A DNA stretch of 64,000 nucleotides from MFD09286-c1 sp963701015. GTDB taxonomy: Bacteria > Bacteroidota > Bacteroidia > Bacteroidales > DTGW01. The notes beneath the pieces were generated by a model. The model was not told the DNA's origin, ran no database searches, and saw only the letters and a program-made list of their open reading frames with translations. Of the stretch, positions 9,562 through 20,200 are shown piece by piece (position 1 is the stretch's first letter; each line of letters begins with the position of its first letter). The stretch is taken from the NCBI GenBank assembly GCA_963701015.1, contig OY969556.1, positions 3,472,001 through 3,536,000 of the forward strand, given 5' to 3'. A program made the position numbers and the translations under genes.

Positions 9562-10923
9562 ATGCCAAAGACCAAAACCCAATATACATGTCAAAATTGC
9601 GGTGCCGAATCGGCAAAGTGGCTTGGACGTTGTCCTTCATGTAATGAATGGAATTCATTTGTTGAAGAAATTGTTATTAAAGAAACCAAATTTAATGCTG
9701 ATAGATCGGGAGGAATTGTTTCGAAACCAATTCCAATTTCACAAATACAATTTTCTGAAAATAAAAGAATTGATACCAAAAGTGAAGAATTGAATCGTGT
9801 TTTAGGAGGTGGGATTATTCCCGGCTCCATGATCCTTCTGGGTGGCGAGCCGGGAATTGGGAAATCAACCATTGCTTTGCAACTTGCCTTGCGATTAGAT
9901 GCATTAAAAACAGTTTATGTTTCGGGCGAAGAAAGCGCCGAACAAATTATGCTCCGGGCACAACGTATAGGAAACATAAATCCAAATTGTCATTTGCTTT
10001 GTGAAATTGCTTTAGATAAAATAATCTCAAGCCTCGAAGAATTCCAACCAGGATTGGTAATTATAGATTCTATCCAAACTTTATTTGCCGAATATATTGA
10101 ATCATCAGCCGGAAGTGTTTCTCAAATTCGGGAATGTACTTCGCGACTTATGCGCTATGCCAAAAGCTCGGCCACGCCAATAATCCTTATAGGCCATATT
10201 GTTAAAGACGGTGGCCTGGCCGGGCCAAAAGTACTTGAGCATATGGTGGACGCTGTTCTGCAATTCGAAGGCGACCGTCAATATTTGTACAGGATTTTAC
10301 GTGCAACTAAAAATCGCTTTGGCTCCACTTCCGAAATTGGCATATTTGAAATGCAGGGAAATGGATTAATTGAAGTTCTAAATCCTTCCGAAATATTAAT
10401 TTCACATAGCGACGAACATTTAAGTGGAATTGCAATTGCTGCAACTATTAACGGCATAAGGCCATATATGATTGAAACGCAGGCATTGGTTAGTTCAGCA
10501 GTTTACGGAACACCACAACGCTCTTCCACAGGTTTTGATTTGCGCAGGCTAAATATGTTGTTGGCTGTGCTTGAAAAAAGAGCCGGTTTCAGGTTAGCGA
10601 CAAAAGATGTTTTCCTTAATATTGCCGGTGGTATAAAAGTCGATGACCCGGCAATTGATTTGCCCATTGCAGCGGCAATACTTTCATCCAACGCTGATTT
10701 AACAATATCAAAAAAAATATGTTTGTCAGGCGAAATTAGTCTTTCGGGTGAAATAAGGCCAGTTTACCGGATTGAACAAAGAATAGCAGAGGCTGAAAAA
10801 TTGGGATTTGAAAAAATAATAATTGCAAAAGCAAACCAAAAAAACCTAAAAAGTTTCTCTAAAAAAATTGAAGTCGTTTTTATTAGTAAAATTGAGCAAT
10901 TACCTAAAATATTATACAGCTAA
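9562..10923 (+). CDS. radA: DNA repair protein RadA
   Basis: RecA-like ATPase that promotes branch migration in recombination. It has all family parts: an N-terminal zinc finger (Cys10, Cys13, Cys24, Cys27), Walker A GGEPGIGKST at 94-103, the RadA-specific KNRFG motif at 250-254, and a Lon-protease-like C-terminal domain with GGIKVDDPAIDLPIAAAI. Length 453 is standard. It follows rfaE2 by 11 bases, so it is probably in the same transcript. Confidence 0.97.
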   Translation: MPKTKTQYTCQNCGAESAKWLGRCPSCNEWNSFVEEIVIKETKFNADRSGGIVSKPIPISQIQFSENKRIDTKSEELNRVLGGGIIPGSMILLGGEPGIGKSTIALQLALRLDALKTVYVSGEESAEQIMLRAQRIGNINPNCHLLCEIALDKIISSLEEFQPGLVIIDSIQTLFAEYIESSAGSVSQIRECTSRLMRYAKSSATPIILIGHIVKDGGLAGPKVLEHMVDAVLQFEGDRQYLYRILRATKNRFGSTSEIGIFEMQGNGLIEVLNPSEILISHSDEHLSGIAIAATINGIRPYMIETQALVSSAVYGTPQRSSTGFDLRRLNMLLAVLEKRAGFRLATKDVFLNIAGGIKVDDPAIDLPIAAAILSSNADLTISKKICLSGEISLSGEIRPVYRIEQRIAEAEKLGFEKIIIAKANQKNLKSFSKKIEVVFISKIEQLPKILYS

Positions 10924-10989
10924 TTTTTAGCCAAAAAGTATCAATCTGATCCACTTTTGAATTATCTTTAAGACGTTATTTTTAAAAAA

Positions 10990-11463
10990 ATGTCGGGGAA
11001 TATAATACACACCGAAGATTTTGTTATTTCACCAGTTTACCAGCCGGTAACCGATGTATTCCCGATTAAACCTCCAACTTTTGAAAGTGGGAATATATAT
11101 CATTTTACAACTTCCAGTGATTTATTATATGAAGTACGTTTTGCACGTAAAACTGATAATAGTTTGGCAATGGTGGTCAATTTCTCTGTTCTAGATGATG
11201 AATTTGAACATGAATACTCGGTTACAAATCGTGGGGAACTTTATAGTGTAATTGCAACAGTAATTGAAATTATTAAACTTTATCACCGTTTCCATAATTT
11301 TACAATATCCTATGAATTTTCAGGTGAGTTTAAAGAAAATGAAGAAAAAAAGAATACTAGCATCCGTACCCGCTTGTATTTGAGATATGCCCAACGCGTG
11401 TTAAATGCCAATTGGAAATCAATTGTTGAAGGGAATAAGGTAATTTTAAAGAAATTTTGTTAA
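10990..11463 (+). CDS. Conserved hypothetical protein, coupled to ABC gene
   Basis: I do not recognise a named domain. The 157-residue product has no signal peptide or membrane segment and looks soluble, with alternating beta-like segments (YEVRFARK, LAMVVNFSVLDDEFEHEY) and a C-terminal helix (LYLRYAQRVLNANWKSIV). Its stop codon TAA (11461-11463) is followed directly by the ATG of the ABC ATPase at 11464, so the two are probably translated together. Codon use matches the neighbours. Confidence 0.7.
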   Translation: MSGNIIHTEDFVISPVYQPVTDVFPIKPPTFESGNIYHFTTSSDLLYEVRFARKTDNSLAMVVNFSVLDDEFEHEYSVTNRGELYSVIATVIEIIKLYHRFHNFTISYEFSGEFKENEEKKNTSIRTRLYLRYAQRVLNANWKSIVEGNKVILKKFC

Positions 11464-13149
11464 ATGTTATTGCTTGAAGTTAAAGACCTATCCATTTGTT
11501 TTGGTGATACAACCGTAGTTGATAAGCTTTCTTTTCAAATAAATACAGGTGAAACATTAGGGGTTGTTGGAGAATCAGGTTCGGGTAAAACTTTAACAGG
11601 TTTGGCAATAATGGGATTGTTGCCTTTGTGGGCAAAAGTTTCGGGACAAATTAATTTTTATTCAGAAAATCAGCAATCTTGCTTAGATTTAATAAACCTG
11701 CCTGAAAATCAAAAAGAAAAAATACGAGGCAAAAACATATCTATAATTTTTCAGGAACCTATGACCGCTCTAAATCCGGTTGTACGGTGTGGAAACCAGG
11801 TTAATGAAATACTTAAAATACATACAACTCTATCAAATAACGACCGAAAAAGCAAAGTAGTAGAACTTTTTGAAGAAACTTCTTTGCAAAATCCACGCGA
11901 AATTTATTACAAATACCCGCACCAGCTTTCGGGCGGGCAGCAACAAAGGGTTATGATTGCAATGGCTATTGCCTGTAACCCCCAATTATTAATTGCCGAT
12001 GAACCAACTACTGCCCTTGATGTGAGTATTCAACATGAAATTATTGACCTACTTATTCAACTTAAAAAAAAACACAATCTTTCTGTCCTTTTCATTTCTC
12101 ATGACTTGGGAATTATTTCAAAGGTTTCAGATAATATTATTGTCCTTAATAAAGGCAAATTAGTTGAAAGCGGAACTACAGATAAAATATTTAATTTTCC
12201 TGTACAGAATTATACAAAAGGATTGATCTTATGTCGTCCACGACCAAATGAAAGATTAATACGATTGCCGGTTGTAGAAGATTTTATTTCAGGGGAAGGA
12301 ATTTTATCCACAGAAAAAGAAAATTTACAAAATCGCAAACTTAGACATGCTGAAATATATTCAATAGAACCTTTCTTAATACTGAAAAATATTAATTCTT
12401 ACTTTTCGCAACACAAAAATATTTTTGAAAATGAAAATAAGAAAACTCAAGTTTTAAAAGATATTGACCTGAAAATTTGGAAAGGAGAAACACTTGGCCT
12501 GGTTGGCGAATCAGGAAGCGGGAAGACCACACTTGGCCGGGTAATAATGCATTTGGTTGAAACTTCTTCAGGCCAGATATTCCATAATGGATTGGACATT
12601 TCGAAACTAGAAGGCAGAGAATTGAAACAATTCAGAAAGAAAGTACAGTTAATATTTCAGGATCCTTATTCTGCGCTAAGCCCGAACCAGACCATTGGGA
12701 AATCAATAATGGAACCAATGCTTGTACAAAATATTTTTACCAATAACACGGATAGGATTGAAAAAACTGTTGAATTGATGATGCTAACCGGGCTCAATGA
12801 AAATTGGTTTAACCGCTATCCGCATCAGCTTTCAGGCGGACAAAGGCAAAGAGTGGTTATTGCACGCGCATTGGCGCTTCAACCGGAGTTGTTAATTTGC
12901 GACGAATCTGTTTCGGCACTTGATGTTTCAGTACAAGCCCAGGTATTAAATTTATTAAATGAACTGAAGCAAAAATTAAATTTAACCTACTTATTTATTT
13001 CTCACGACCTTGCTGTTATAAAATATATGTCCGATAGAATTTTAGTAATGCAAAATGGTGAGATTATTGAATCGGCTGAAGCCGATGAATTATATGCCAA
13101 TCCAAAATTGGAATATACTAAAACTTTAATTTCAAAAGCATTTATTTAA
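11464..13149 (+). CDS. Fused two-domain ABC transporter ATPase (oligopeptide/dipeptide type, DppDF/YejF-like)
   Basis: Both ATPases of a peptide-type ABC importer in one 561-residue chain. Domain 1 (1-260) has Walker A GESGSGKT at 36-43, signature LSGGQQQR at 155-162 and Walker [15 protein letters not shown]. Domain 2 (about 300-560) repeats [16 protein letters not shown] and [14 protein letters not shown]. The linker holds the oligopeptide-family C-terminal element ([17 protein letters not shown]). Such fusions normally serve peptide, nickel or microcin uptake through two permeases and a binding protein. None of those partners is next to it, so the substrate is open. Confidence 0.92.
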   Translation: MLLLEVKDLSICFGDTTVVDKLSFQINTGETLGVVGESGSGKTLTGLAIMGLLPLWAKVSGQINFYSENQQSCLDLINLPENQKEKIRGKNISIIFQEPMTALNPVVRCGNQVNEILKIHTTLSNNDRKSKVVELFEETSLQNPREIYYKYPHQLSGGQQQRVMIAMAIACNPQLLIADEPTTALDVSIQHEIIDLLIQLKKKHNLSVLFISHDLGIISKVSDNIIVLNKGKLVESGTTDKIFNFPVQNYTKGLILCRPRPNERLIRLPVVEDFISGEGILSTEKENLQNRKLRHAEIYSIEPFLILKNINSYFSQHKNIFENENKKTQVLKDIDLKIWKGETLGLVGESGSGKTTLGRVIMHLVETSSGQIFHNGLDISKLEGRELKQFRKKVQLIFQDPYSALSPNQTIGKSIMEPMLVQNIFTNNTDRIEKTVELMMLTGLNENWFNRYPHQLSGGQRQRVVIARALALQPELLICDESVSALDVSVQAQVLNLLNELKQKLNLTYLFISHDLAVIKYMSDRILVMQNGEIIESAEADELYANPKLEYTKTLISKAFI

Positions 13150-13327
13150 TTTTTGAGTTTGAATTTATATATTAAACAGTTGATTCTGAAAATTTAGTTA
13201 TTATTTTTATTACTTTACCAAAATAATTTTAATATTTTAAAATTAAAGACTGTCTTAAAAAAGTAAACCATATAGCAAATTTTTATTTTAACCAAAAAAG
13301 TTAAAGTTTGATATTATAATATTGATT

Positions 13328-14338
13328 ATGATTAAATTATATTTTAGAATGTATCGTAAAGGAATATTTTTTTTAATTTTCTCTTTACAGTTCGCCATTA
13401 ATTCTTTTGCAGAAAATAATATAAAAGAAAATGAATCTCCTGTTGAAAAATATGGACAATTAAGTGTATCCGGAAGGTATCTTAAAGATAAAAATGGTGA
13501 TACAATTTTGCTTCGCGGTCAGGGTTTTGGATGGAGTAGCTTTTGGCCACAATATTGGAATGCAAATGTTGTTGTCTGGCTTTCATCAGATTTTAAAGTT
13601 GATGTGGTAAGAGCTTCAATGGGCATTGATGCCACACCAGGTTATTTAACCGATTCAACGGCTCAGTTTAACCTCGTAAAAAATGTTGTAAATGCAGCCA
13701 TCAAAAATGGGATTTATGTAATAATTGATTGGCATTGCGAAGCATTATATCCAAATAAAGCAGTGGCATTTTTTAAACAAATGGCACAATTGTATAGGAA
13801 TTATCCAAATATTATTTATGAAGTTATAAATGAACCAAACAATACTGAAACATGGCAACAAGTAAAATCATATGCAATAAACGTAATTGAGGAAATTAGA
13901 AAGATTGATACCCACAATATAATTATAGTTGGTTGTCCAAACTGGGACCAGAAAATTCGTGATGTGGCAGATTCCCCAATTATGGGCTATTCAAATATAA
14001 TGTACACTGTCCACTTTTATGCTGCAACACACGGACAATGGTTAAGGGACGATTGTTCTTATGCATTAAATAAAAATATCCCCATTTTTATAACTGAATG
14101 CAATGGTTCTGAAGCATCTGGTAGCGGTCATTTTGATTATGCCCAATGGAATGCCTGGTGGGATTTTTGCGATGCACAAAAAATTAGTTGGGTGAACTGG
14201 TCGGTTTCAGACAAGAAAGATGAATTATGTTCTATTTTAAAGCCTGGAACATCTTCTGAAGGAAATTGGAAAAGTTCGGATTTAACTGAATCAGGTAATT
14301 ATGTTCGGAATAAATTGAGGAGTTATTCTTCTAAATAA
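13328..14338 (+). CDS. Secreted GH5 family endoglucanase-like glycosidase
   Basis: Glycoside hydrolase family 5 (cellulase-type, retaining). An N-terminal signal peptide (about 28 residues, ending NSFAE) leads to a single catalytic domain: LRGQGFGWSSFWPQYWN, VVRASMGID, VIIDWHCEALYP, YEVINEPNN with acid/base Glu169, and IFITECNGSEAS with nucleophile Glu257. Numbering uses the ATG at 13328; a TTG two codons earlier and an ATG at 13349 are alternatives. There is no binding module and no T9SS sorting domain, so it is probably periplasmic. It lies 74 bases before a GH3 beta-glucosidase, suggesting joint beta-glucan breakdown. Confidence 0.92.
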   Translation: MIKLYFRMYRKGIFFLIFSLQFAINSFAENNIKENESPVEKYGQLSVSGRYLKDKNGDTILLRGQGFGWSSFWPQYWNANVVVWLSSDFKVDVVRASMGIDATPGYLTDSTAQFNLVKNVVNAAIKNGIYVIIDWHCEALYPNKAVAFFKQMAQLYRNYPNIIYEVINEPNNTETWQQVKSYAINVIEEIRKIDTHNIIIVGCPNWDQKIRDVADSPIMGYSNIMYTVHFYAATHGQWLRDDCSYALNKNIPIFITECNGSEASGSGHFDYAQWNAWWDFCDAQKISWVNWSVSDKKDELCSILKPGTSSEGNWKSSDLTESGNYVRNKLRSYSSK

Positions 14339-14412
14339 TTAAAGTTAAATATTTTTTTTAATAAATTAAATCAATATTTAAATAGTATATTGCTTTCAAA
14401 TCCTATGATTTT

Positions 14413-16506
14413 ATGAAAAAATATTATACTCTATTAAATGTTGATTTATTAATCAAAAGAATAATTTTTATTATCCTATTCATTATTATTCCATTTTCAA
14501 CTTATTCTCAGGTATATCTTGATTCAACTGCAACTGTTGATGCAAGGGTAACAGATTTGTTAAGCAGAATGACTATTGACGAGAAGGTTGGTCAAATGCT
14601 TCAGGACGAGAGAGGGAATAACAATACCGGAACATGGATTAAAAGTCTATATTTAGGTTCGGTTTTAAGCGGCGGTGGCTCTGCTCCAGCAGATAGTTCT
14701 CCTAAAGGCTGGGTAAATATGTATAATAAGTTTCAGGATTCTGCAATGGCTACCAGGCTTAAAATTCCTATAATTTATGGCATTGATGCTGTTCATGGAC
14801 ATAATAATGCTTATGGTGCAGTAATTTTCCCACATAATATAGGAATGGGTTGTACCCGCGATTCCGATTTAGAAACTGAGTGTACGCGAATTACAGCAAT
14901 GGAAGTGAGAGCTACAGGGTTAAACTGGACGTTCAGTCCATGCATTGCAGTGCCAAGAGATATTTGTTGGGGAAGAACATATGAAGGTTTTGGGGAAACT
15001 CCTGAATTGCAAAAAACTATGGCTTATGCTGCAGTTAAGGGTTTTCAGGGCGATACACTTGGAACTCCATATCGAATTTTAGCTTGTGCAAAACATTTTA
15101 TAGGTGATGGAGGTACTACAAAAGGCATAAATGAAGGTAATACTCAAATTTCAGAATCTTTATTAAGAAAAATTCATTTGCCAGGTTATATAAAGGCAAT
15201 TGATGCTGGGGTTGGCTCAGTTATGATTTCTTATAATAGTTGGAATGGAGTGCTATGCCATAGTGATAAATATTTGATAACCGACTTATTAAAAACGGAA
15301 TTGGGATTCAATGGTTTCGTAATATCCGATTGGCATGGAATTGACAATGTTGCGGCTGATCTTGAAACTTGTGTTGAAACATCAGTAAATGCAGGAATTG
15401 ATATGATAATGGAACCCAATAATTCAAATCAAATTATAACTTATTTAAAAGATTTAGTGAACACTGGGAAAATACCTCAAAGCAGAATTGATGATGCGGT
15501 TAAAAGGATATTGACCGTTAAATTTAAATTGGGCTTATTTGAACATCCTTATGCAAGCCTTGCCTTGCTTGATAGTTTTGGGAATGATTACCATCGTTCG
15601 GTTGCACGAAAAGCAGTTCGTGAATCACAGGTATTATTAAGAAATGCTGATGGAATTGTTCCATTGTCAAAAACTGAACATATTTTAGTTGCTGGTGCAA
15701 GGGCAAATGATATAGGTTCGCAATGCGGAGGTTGGACTCTCACTTGGCAAGGCCAGAAAGGGAATGTTATACCAGGTACAACTATATTGAAAGCAATTAC
15801 ACAGGAATGTGGCAGCACAAATGTTACATACTCAGCAACAGGAGATACAAATGTAAATGCTGATGTTGCCGTAGTTGTTATTGGAGAAGATCCATACGCC
15901 GAAGGTGCCGGGGATAATTTAGTCCTTAGCTTGGGTTCAAATGACATAAAAGTAATTAGCAATATACAAAAATCAGGAATACCTTATGTTGTTATTTTAT
16001 TAAGCGGCAGGCCTTTGATGATTGAAAATATAATTAACAATGCCAATGCATTTATTGCTTCCTGGCTTCCCGGAACTGAAGCTGAAGGAATAACAGATGT
16101 CTTATTTGGCGATTATCCATTTACAGGGATACTTTCACATACATGGCCCTCGTCTATTTCACAGGTTCCATTAAATTTTGGAGACAGTCCGTATAATCCT
16201 TTATTTTGGTATGGATATGGTTTAAATGGAACTGAAAACTTAAATGTGCCTATTATCAGAACTGGCATTTCAATTTCTTTATTTCCAAATCCTGCTACAA
16301 ATATAATTCACATCGTTTCCCATGAACCAGCGAATTCAATTAATATATATAATTTACAAGGAAAATTGGTTAGTTCTTCAAATAGTTTTTCAGGTGAAAA
16401 TCAATTCAATATAAATATTAGTAACCTTAAAACAGGCATATATTGTATAGTTTCAAAGAATAAAATAAATTCAAGTCAGAATAAAATTCTTTTTAGCAAG
16501 CAATAA
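14413..16506 (+). CDS. Secreted GH3 beta-glucosidase with T9SS sorting domain
   Basis: Exo-acting beta-glucosidase or beta-glucan exohydrolase. The 697 residues comprise a signal peptide (hydrophobic 15-31), the GH3 N-terminal barrel with IYGIDAVHGHN and nucleophile Asp306 in GFVISDWHGID, the C-terminal GH3 domain with GEDPYAEGAGDN, where Glu497 is the likely acid/base, and a sorting domain from about residue 620 (SLFPNPATNIIHI, then IYNLQGKLV and LKTGIYCIV). The sorting domain predicts T9SS export to the cell surface or medium. Upstream lies the GH5 gene, which would produce oligosaccharides this enzyme trims. Confidence 0.95.
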   Translation: MKKYYTLLNVDLLIKRIIFIILFIIIPFSTYSQVYLDSTATVDARVTDLLSRMTIDEKVGQMLQDERGNNNTGTWIKSLYLGSVLSGGGSAPADSSPKGWVNMYNKFQDSAMATRLKIPIIYGIDAVHGHNNAYGAVIFPHNIGMGCTRDSDLETECTRITAMEVRATGLNWTFSPCIAVPRDICWGRTYEGFGETPELQKTMAYAAVKGFQGDTLGTPYRILACAKHFIGDGGTTKGINEGNTQISESLLRKIHLPGYIKAIDAGVGSVMISYNSWNGVLCHSDKYLITDLLKTELGFNGFVISDWHGIDNVAADLETCVETSVNAGIDMIMEPNNSNQIITYLKDLVNTGKIPQSRIDDAVKRILTVKFKLGLFEHPYASLALLDSFGNDYHRSVARKAVRESQVLLRNADGIVPLSKTEHILVAGARANDIGSQCGGWTLTWQGQKGNVIPGTTILKAITQECGSTNVTYSATGDTNVNADVAVVVIGEDPYAEGAGDNLVLSLGSNDIKVISNIQKSGIPYVVILLSGRPLMIENIINNANAFIASWLPGTEAEGITDVLFGDYPFTGILSHTWPSSISQVPLNFGDSPYNPLFWYGYGLNGTENLNVPIIRTGISISLFPNPATNIIHIVSHEPANSINIYNLQGKLVSSSNSFSGENQFNINISNLKTGIYCIVSKNKINSSQNKILFSKQ

Positions 16507-16605
16507 TTGAGACCAACAAATACAAAAAAATATAAAAAATTCCATTTATACTTTTGCGAACCTTTATGCAATAAATGCTTCAAATAGGTACAATTTCAAT
16601 TAAAA

Positions 16606-17220
16606 TTAAGTTGAAATTAATTCAAAACTAAATCCCATTTTCAAATAATAATCAATTATAACGGGTAATACATTTACAACCCTTTCATAGGATTTAATAG
16701 TGTCGTGAAATACTATAATCGATCCATCTTTGGTATATTGTTTTATTATATTGGAACAATCATTGGCTGTTTTATTATTATCAAAATCGAAAGCCATAAC
16801 ATCCCACAATATAATTTTATAATATTTTCTCAATCGATAATATTGAAAAGGTGAAATTTTTCCATATGGAGGCCTGTAAAGTTTTGAGTTAATTAATTTG
16901 TCAGCCTTTTCAACATTCTGAAAATATAATTTATTATTGGTTTTAAATCCATTTAAATGGGCATATCCATGATTTCCCAATTGATGTCCTTTTAACTGAA
17001 TTAATTCAAAAATTTCCGGATGTTTTTCAGCATTTTCGCCCAAACAAAAGAATGTTGCTTTAACCTGAAATTTATCTAATATATCAAGAATTTTAGGTGT
17101 AACAATTTTATCCGGACCGTCATCAAAAGATAAAAAAAGCTTTCCCTTTGCGCTGGGAAAGCTTTGAATTGTTTCAGGATATAAAATTTTTATTAATTTG
17201 CTGAATAGACTTATTTGCAT
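16606..17220 (-). CDS. Polysaccharide deacetylase (NodB domain, CE4)
   Basis: Metal-dependent deacetylase of N-acetylated polysaccharide. All NodB motifs are present in 204 residues: SFDDGP (Asp33/Asp34), HGYAH (His84 and His88 as metal ligands), RPPYG (116-120), WDVMAFDFD and IVFHDT (His172). It has no clear signal peptide, though the N-terminus MQISLFSKLIKILYP is mildly hydrophobic. Its start codon overlaps the stop of the DUF2723 gene by one base, so it is translated from that mRNA. Substrate (peptidoglycan, or another glycan) cannot be told from sequence. Confidence 0.93.
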   Translation of the reverse strand: MQISLFSKLIKILYPETIQSFPSAKGKLFLSFDDGPDKIVTPKILDILDKFQVKATFFCLGENAEKHPEIFELIQLKGHQLGNHGYAHLNGFKTNNKLYFQNVEKADKLINSKLYRPPYGKISPFQYYRLRKYYKIILWDVMAFDFDNNKTANDCSNIIKQYTKDGSIIVFHDTIKSYERVVNVLPVIIDYYLKMGFSFELIST

Positions 17221-20200
17221 TAATTATTATTGGTATATAAAGTATAAAATTGTTGAAATTCATTATCTAATTTCTGAGCCAAATCATTATTCCCATACAT
17301 TTTAACAATCATGCCCAATTGCTGAATAATTCTCATATCAATCCTTATATCATTGTCAATTAAATTTCTATCATTAGCATTGAACTTAAAGTAGTAATTA
17401 AGTTCGCTTTCAGCAATGGATGCAAGTTTAGTAGCCATTTCTTCAGCTTCTTTAGTTTTGTTTAGCTTATAATATAAATCAATATAAGGTAAATTGAAAT
17501 AATTATACGGAATACAATTTTCGGGCATTACTCCTACCGCTTTATTCAAAACAGCAATTGCTGAATCTCTTTTACCTTCGGTAACTAAAGCTTCAGCCAG
17601 TTTGGCAAATCCACTGCGAATGTTTAAAAGCATTCGATTGTTGTTTTCATCCAAATAAACTTTTGGGTTATTTATACCTCCCCAACGAAAATTGTGCATA
17701 TAATTATCATAAACTGTTTTAGTATCCATGTTCACAATTTCGCCTTGTGGAACATCTGATTTTATCGGGACAATTTCGTAAGTCATCCCTTTAATTTGCA
17801 TATAATTATCCAGATTTAAATAATTTTCATGCGAAACTGTAATGGCAAAATATACAGGACGTTGCCAGTTATTATGTGCCAATAAATCAAGGATCATTAA
17901 ATCGGCCTTAGTTATATAATTTCTATTAATTGACCATTCTAATTGCGGCACAATATTCTTGGCTTCATTTCGTGATATATAACCCGAATTAAATAATGCG
18001 GCAGTATCTACAACAATTTTAAAATTCTTGGCTGGTATATAATCAATACGCTCTGAAGTATTTGGCAGGCTTTTTGTTTGAATATCGTCACTTCCAACAA
18101 ATGCTATAGCATCCTTTAAATCTACAGGCCCTTTTATTTTATCAATTAAATAAATAATATCGCGTTTCCCTTGTAAAACCTGATCGCGGGTTAAAGAAAA
18201 AGGTAATGGGTCTGAATTATAATTTTTCATCCACATTTGACCAATATACCAATCGGCGCTCAAATAACTCAAGTTTGTTACCCGAACATCTGTACGCACA
18301 TTTTCAACTTCCTGTTCATACCATAACGGGAAAGTATCATTATCGCCATTGGTGAATATTATGCCATTCTTGTCGCAAGATATCAGGTAATTGTAAGCAA
18401 AATCCCGACAAGTATATCTACCCGATCTATCATGATCGTCCCAATTTTCTTTTGCCATTAAACCCGGAACAAACCCAATGCATACAACAGTAATTACTGC
18501 AGCTTTTGTTGTTCCGTTTATTTTTTTCAATAACCATTCATAAAGGCCTAATACTCCAAAGCCAATCCAAAATGCAAAAACGTAAAATGACCCAACATAG
18601 GCATAATCGCGTTCCCTTGGTTGATAAGGTGTTTGATTCAAATAAAGTACTATTGCCAAACCTGTGAAAAAGAAAAAGAGCATCAAAACGGTAAATCGTT
18701 TTTTATCCTTTTTATAATTAAAATATAAACCCAGTAAACCAAGCAAAAATGGCAACATATAATAAACATTTCTCCCTTTGTTTTTGGTTAATACATCTGG
18801 CATATTATTCTGAGGCCCTAACCGGGCCTCATCAATAAATTTTATTCCACTTATCCAGTTCCCTTTAGTAGGCTCTCCATAGCCTTGTATATCATTTTGC
18901 CGTCCACAGAAATTCCACATAAAATATCTGAAATACATAAAATTAACCTGGTAATTGAAAAAGAACTTCAGGTTCTCACCAAATGTTGGTTTATAAATTG
19001 TGGTTGGTTCGCCTTTTCTATTTTGGGTTTCAATAGGTACGCCTTTTATATTTGCCCAATATTGATAAGCTTTAGCATGATTAGATTGTGAACTGCACAT
19101 CCGCGGGAATGGCATCATAAATCTTTCATCGTACTTATACTTTATTTTATGGTTAGTAATAACATATTTCCCATTGATTGGAGTATAAGTAGGTTTTCCA
19201 TCTTCATATCCGGTAACTGGTGCATTGTAAACCGGACCGTACAACAATGGAGTATCGCCATATTGATCGCGGTTAAGGTAATACAACAAACTGAACATAT
19301 TTTCAGGGTCGTTCTCATTCAATGGAGTATTTGCCATAGATCGTAATACAATCACAGTAACTGAGGAATAACCTAAAATAATTACAGTTGCTATAAGTAC
19401 CAATGTATTCATAAATACTTTCCGTTTTTTGTATGAATAAAATAAACCCCAGCTCAGTAAGAAAACTAACAAAACACAGAAAAATAAAACTCCGGAATAA
19501 AACGGCAATCCAAATCCATTAACAAAAAGCAAATCCATATAGGCAGCCATGTAAATAAGACCTTGCACCATACCATATAGCACACCTGCCAAAAGTATAA
19601 TTGATACAATAGAAGTAATTATAAGCCCTTTTGTTGTAACCTGATATTTTTTAAAATAATAAACAAAAACAAGAGCTGGAATAGTTAGTAAATTCAATAA
19701 GTGCACTCCTATTGAAAGACCCATTAAATATGCTATAAGAATAAGCCAGCGGTTTGCATATTTTTCGTCTGAATGGTCTTCCCATTTAAGAATAGCCCAA
19801 AATACAATTGCTGTATAAAATGACGAGGAAGCATAAACTTCCCCTTCAACTGCCGAGAACCAAAACGAATCGGAAAATGTATAAGCCAAAGCACCTACCA
19901 TTCCCGCTCCTAAAATTGCTACAATATTTCCATTCGTATAATTATCATTTTTTACAATAATTTTTCTTGCAATGTGTGTAATTGACCAAAACAAAAGTAA
20001 AATTGTAAAAGCACTTGCCAATGCTGACATTACATTTACACTTACAGCTACTTTAGAAATATCATGACCGGCAAAAAGTGTAAAGAACTTTGCCACCAAA
20101 GCAAAAAATGAACTTCCGGGTGGATGCCCGACTTCAAGTTTATACGAAGTTGCAATAAATTCACTGCAATCCCAAAAGCTTGCAGTTGGTTCAATTGTTG

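Noticed and set aside
16592..16618. AATTTCAA / TTGAAATT hairpin between the GH3 and deacetylase genes
   Set aside because: Almost pure AT stem that overlaps the end of the deacetylase reading frame; too weak to call as a terminator.
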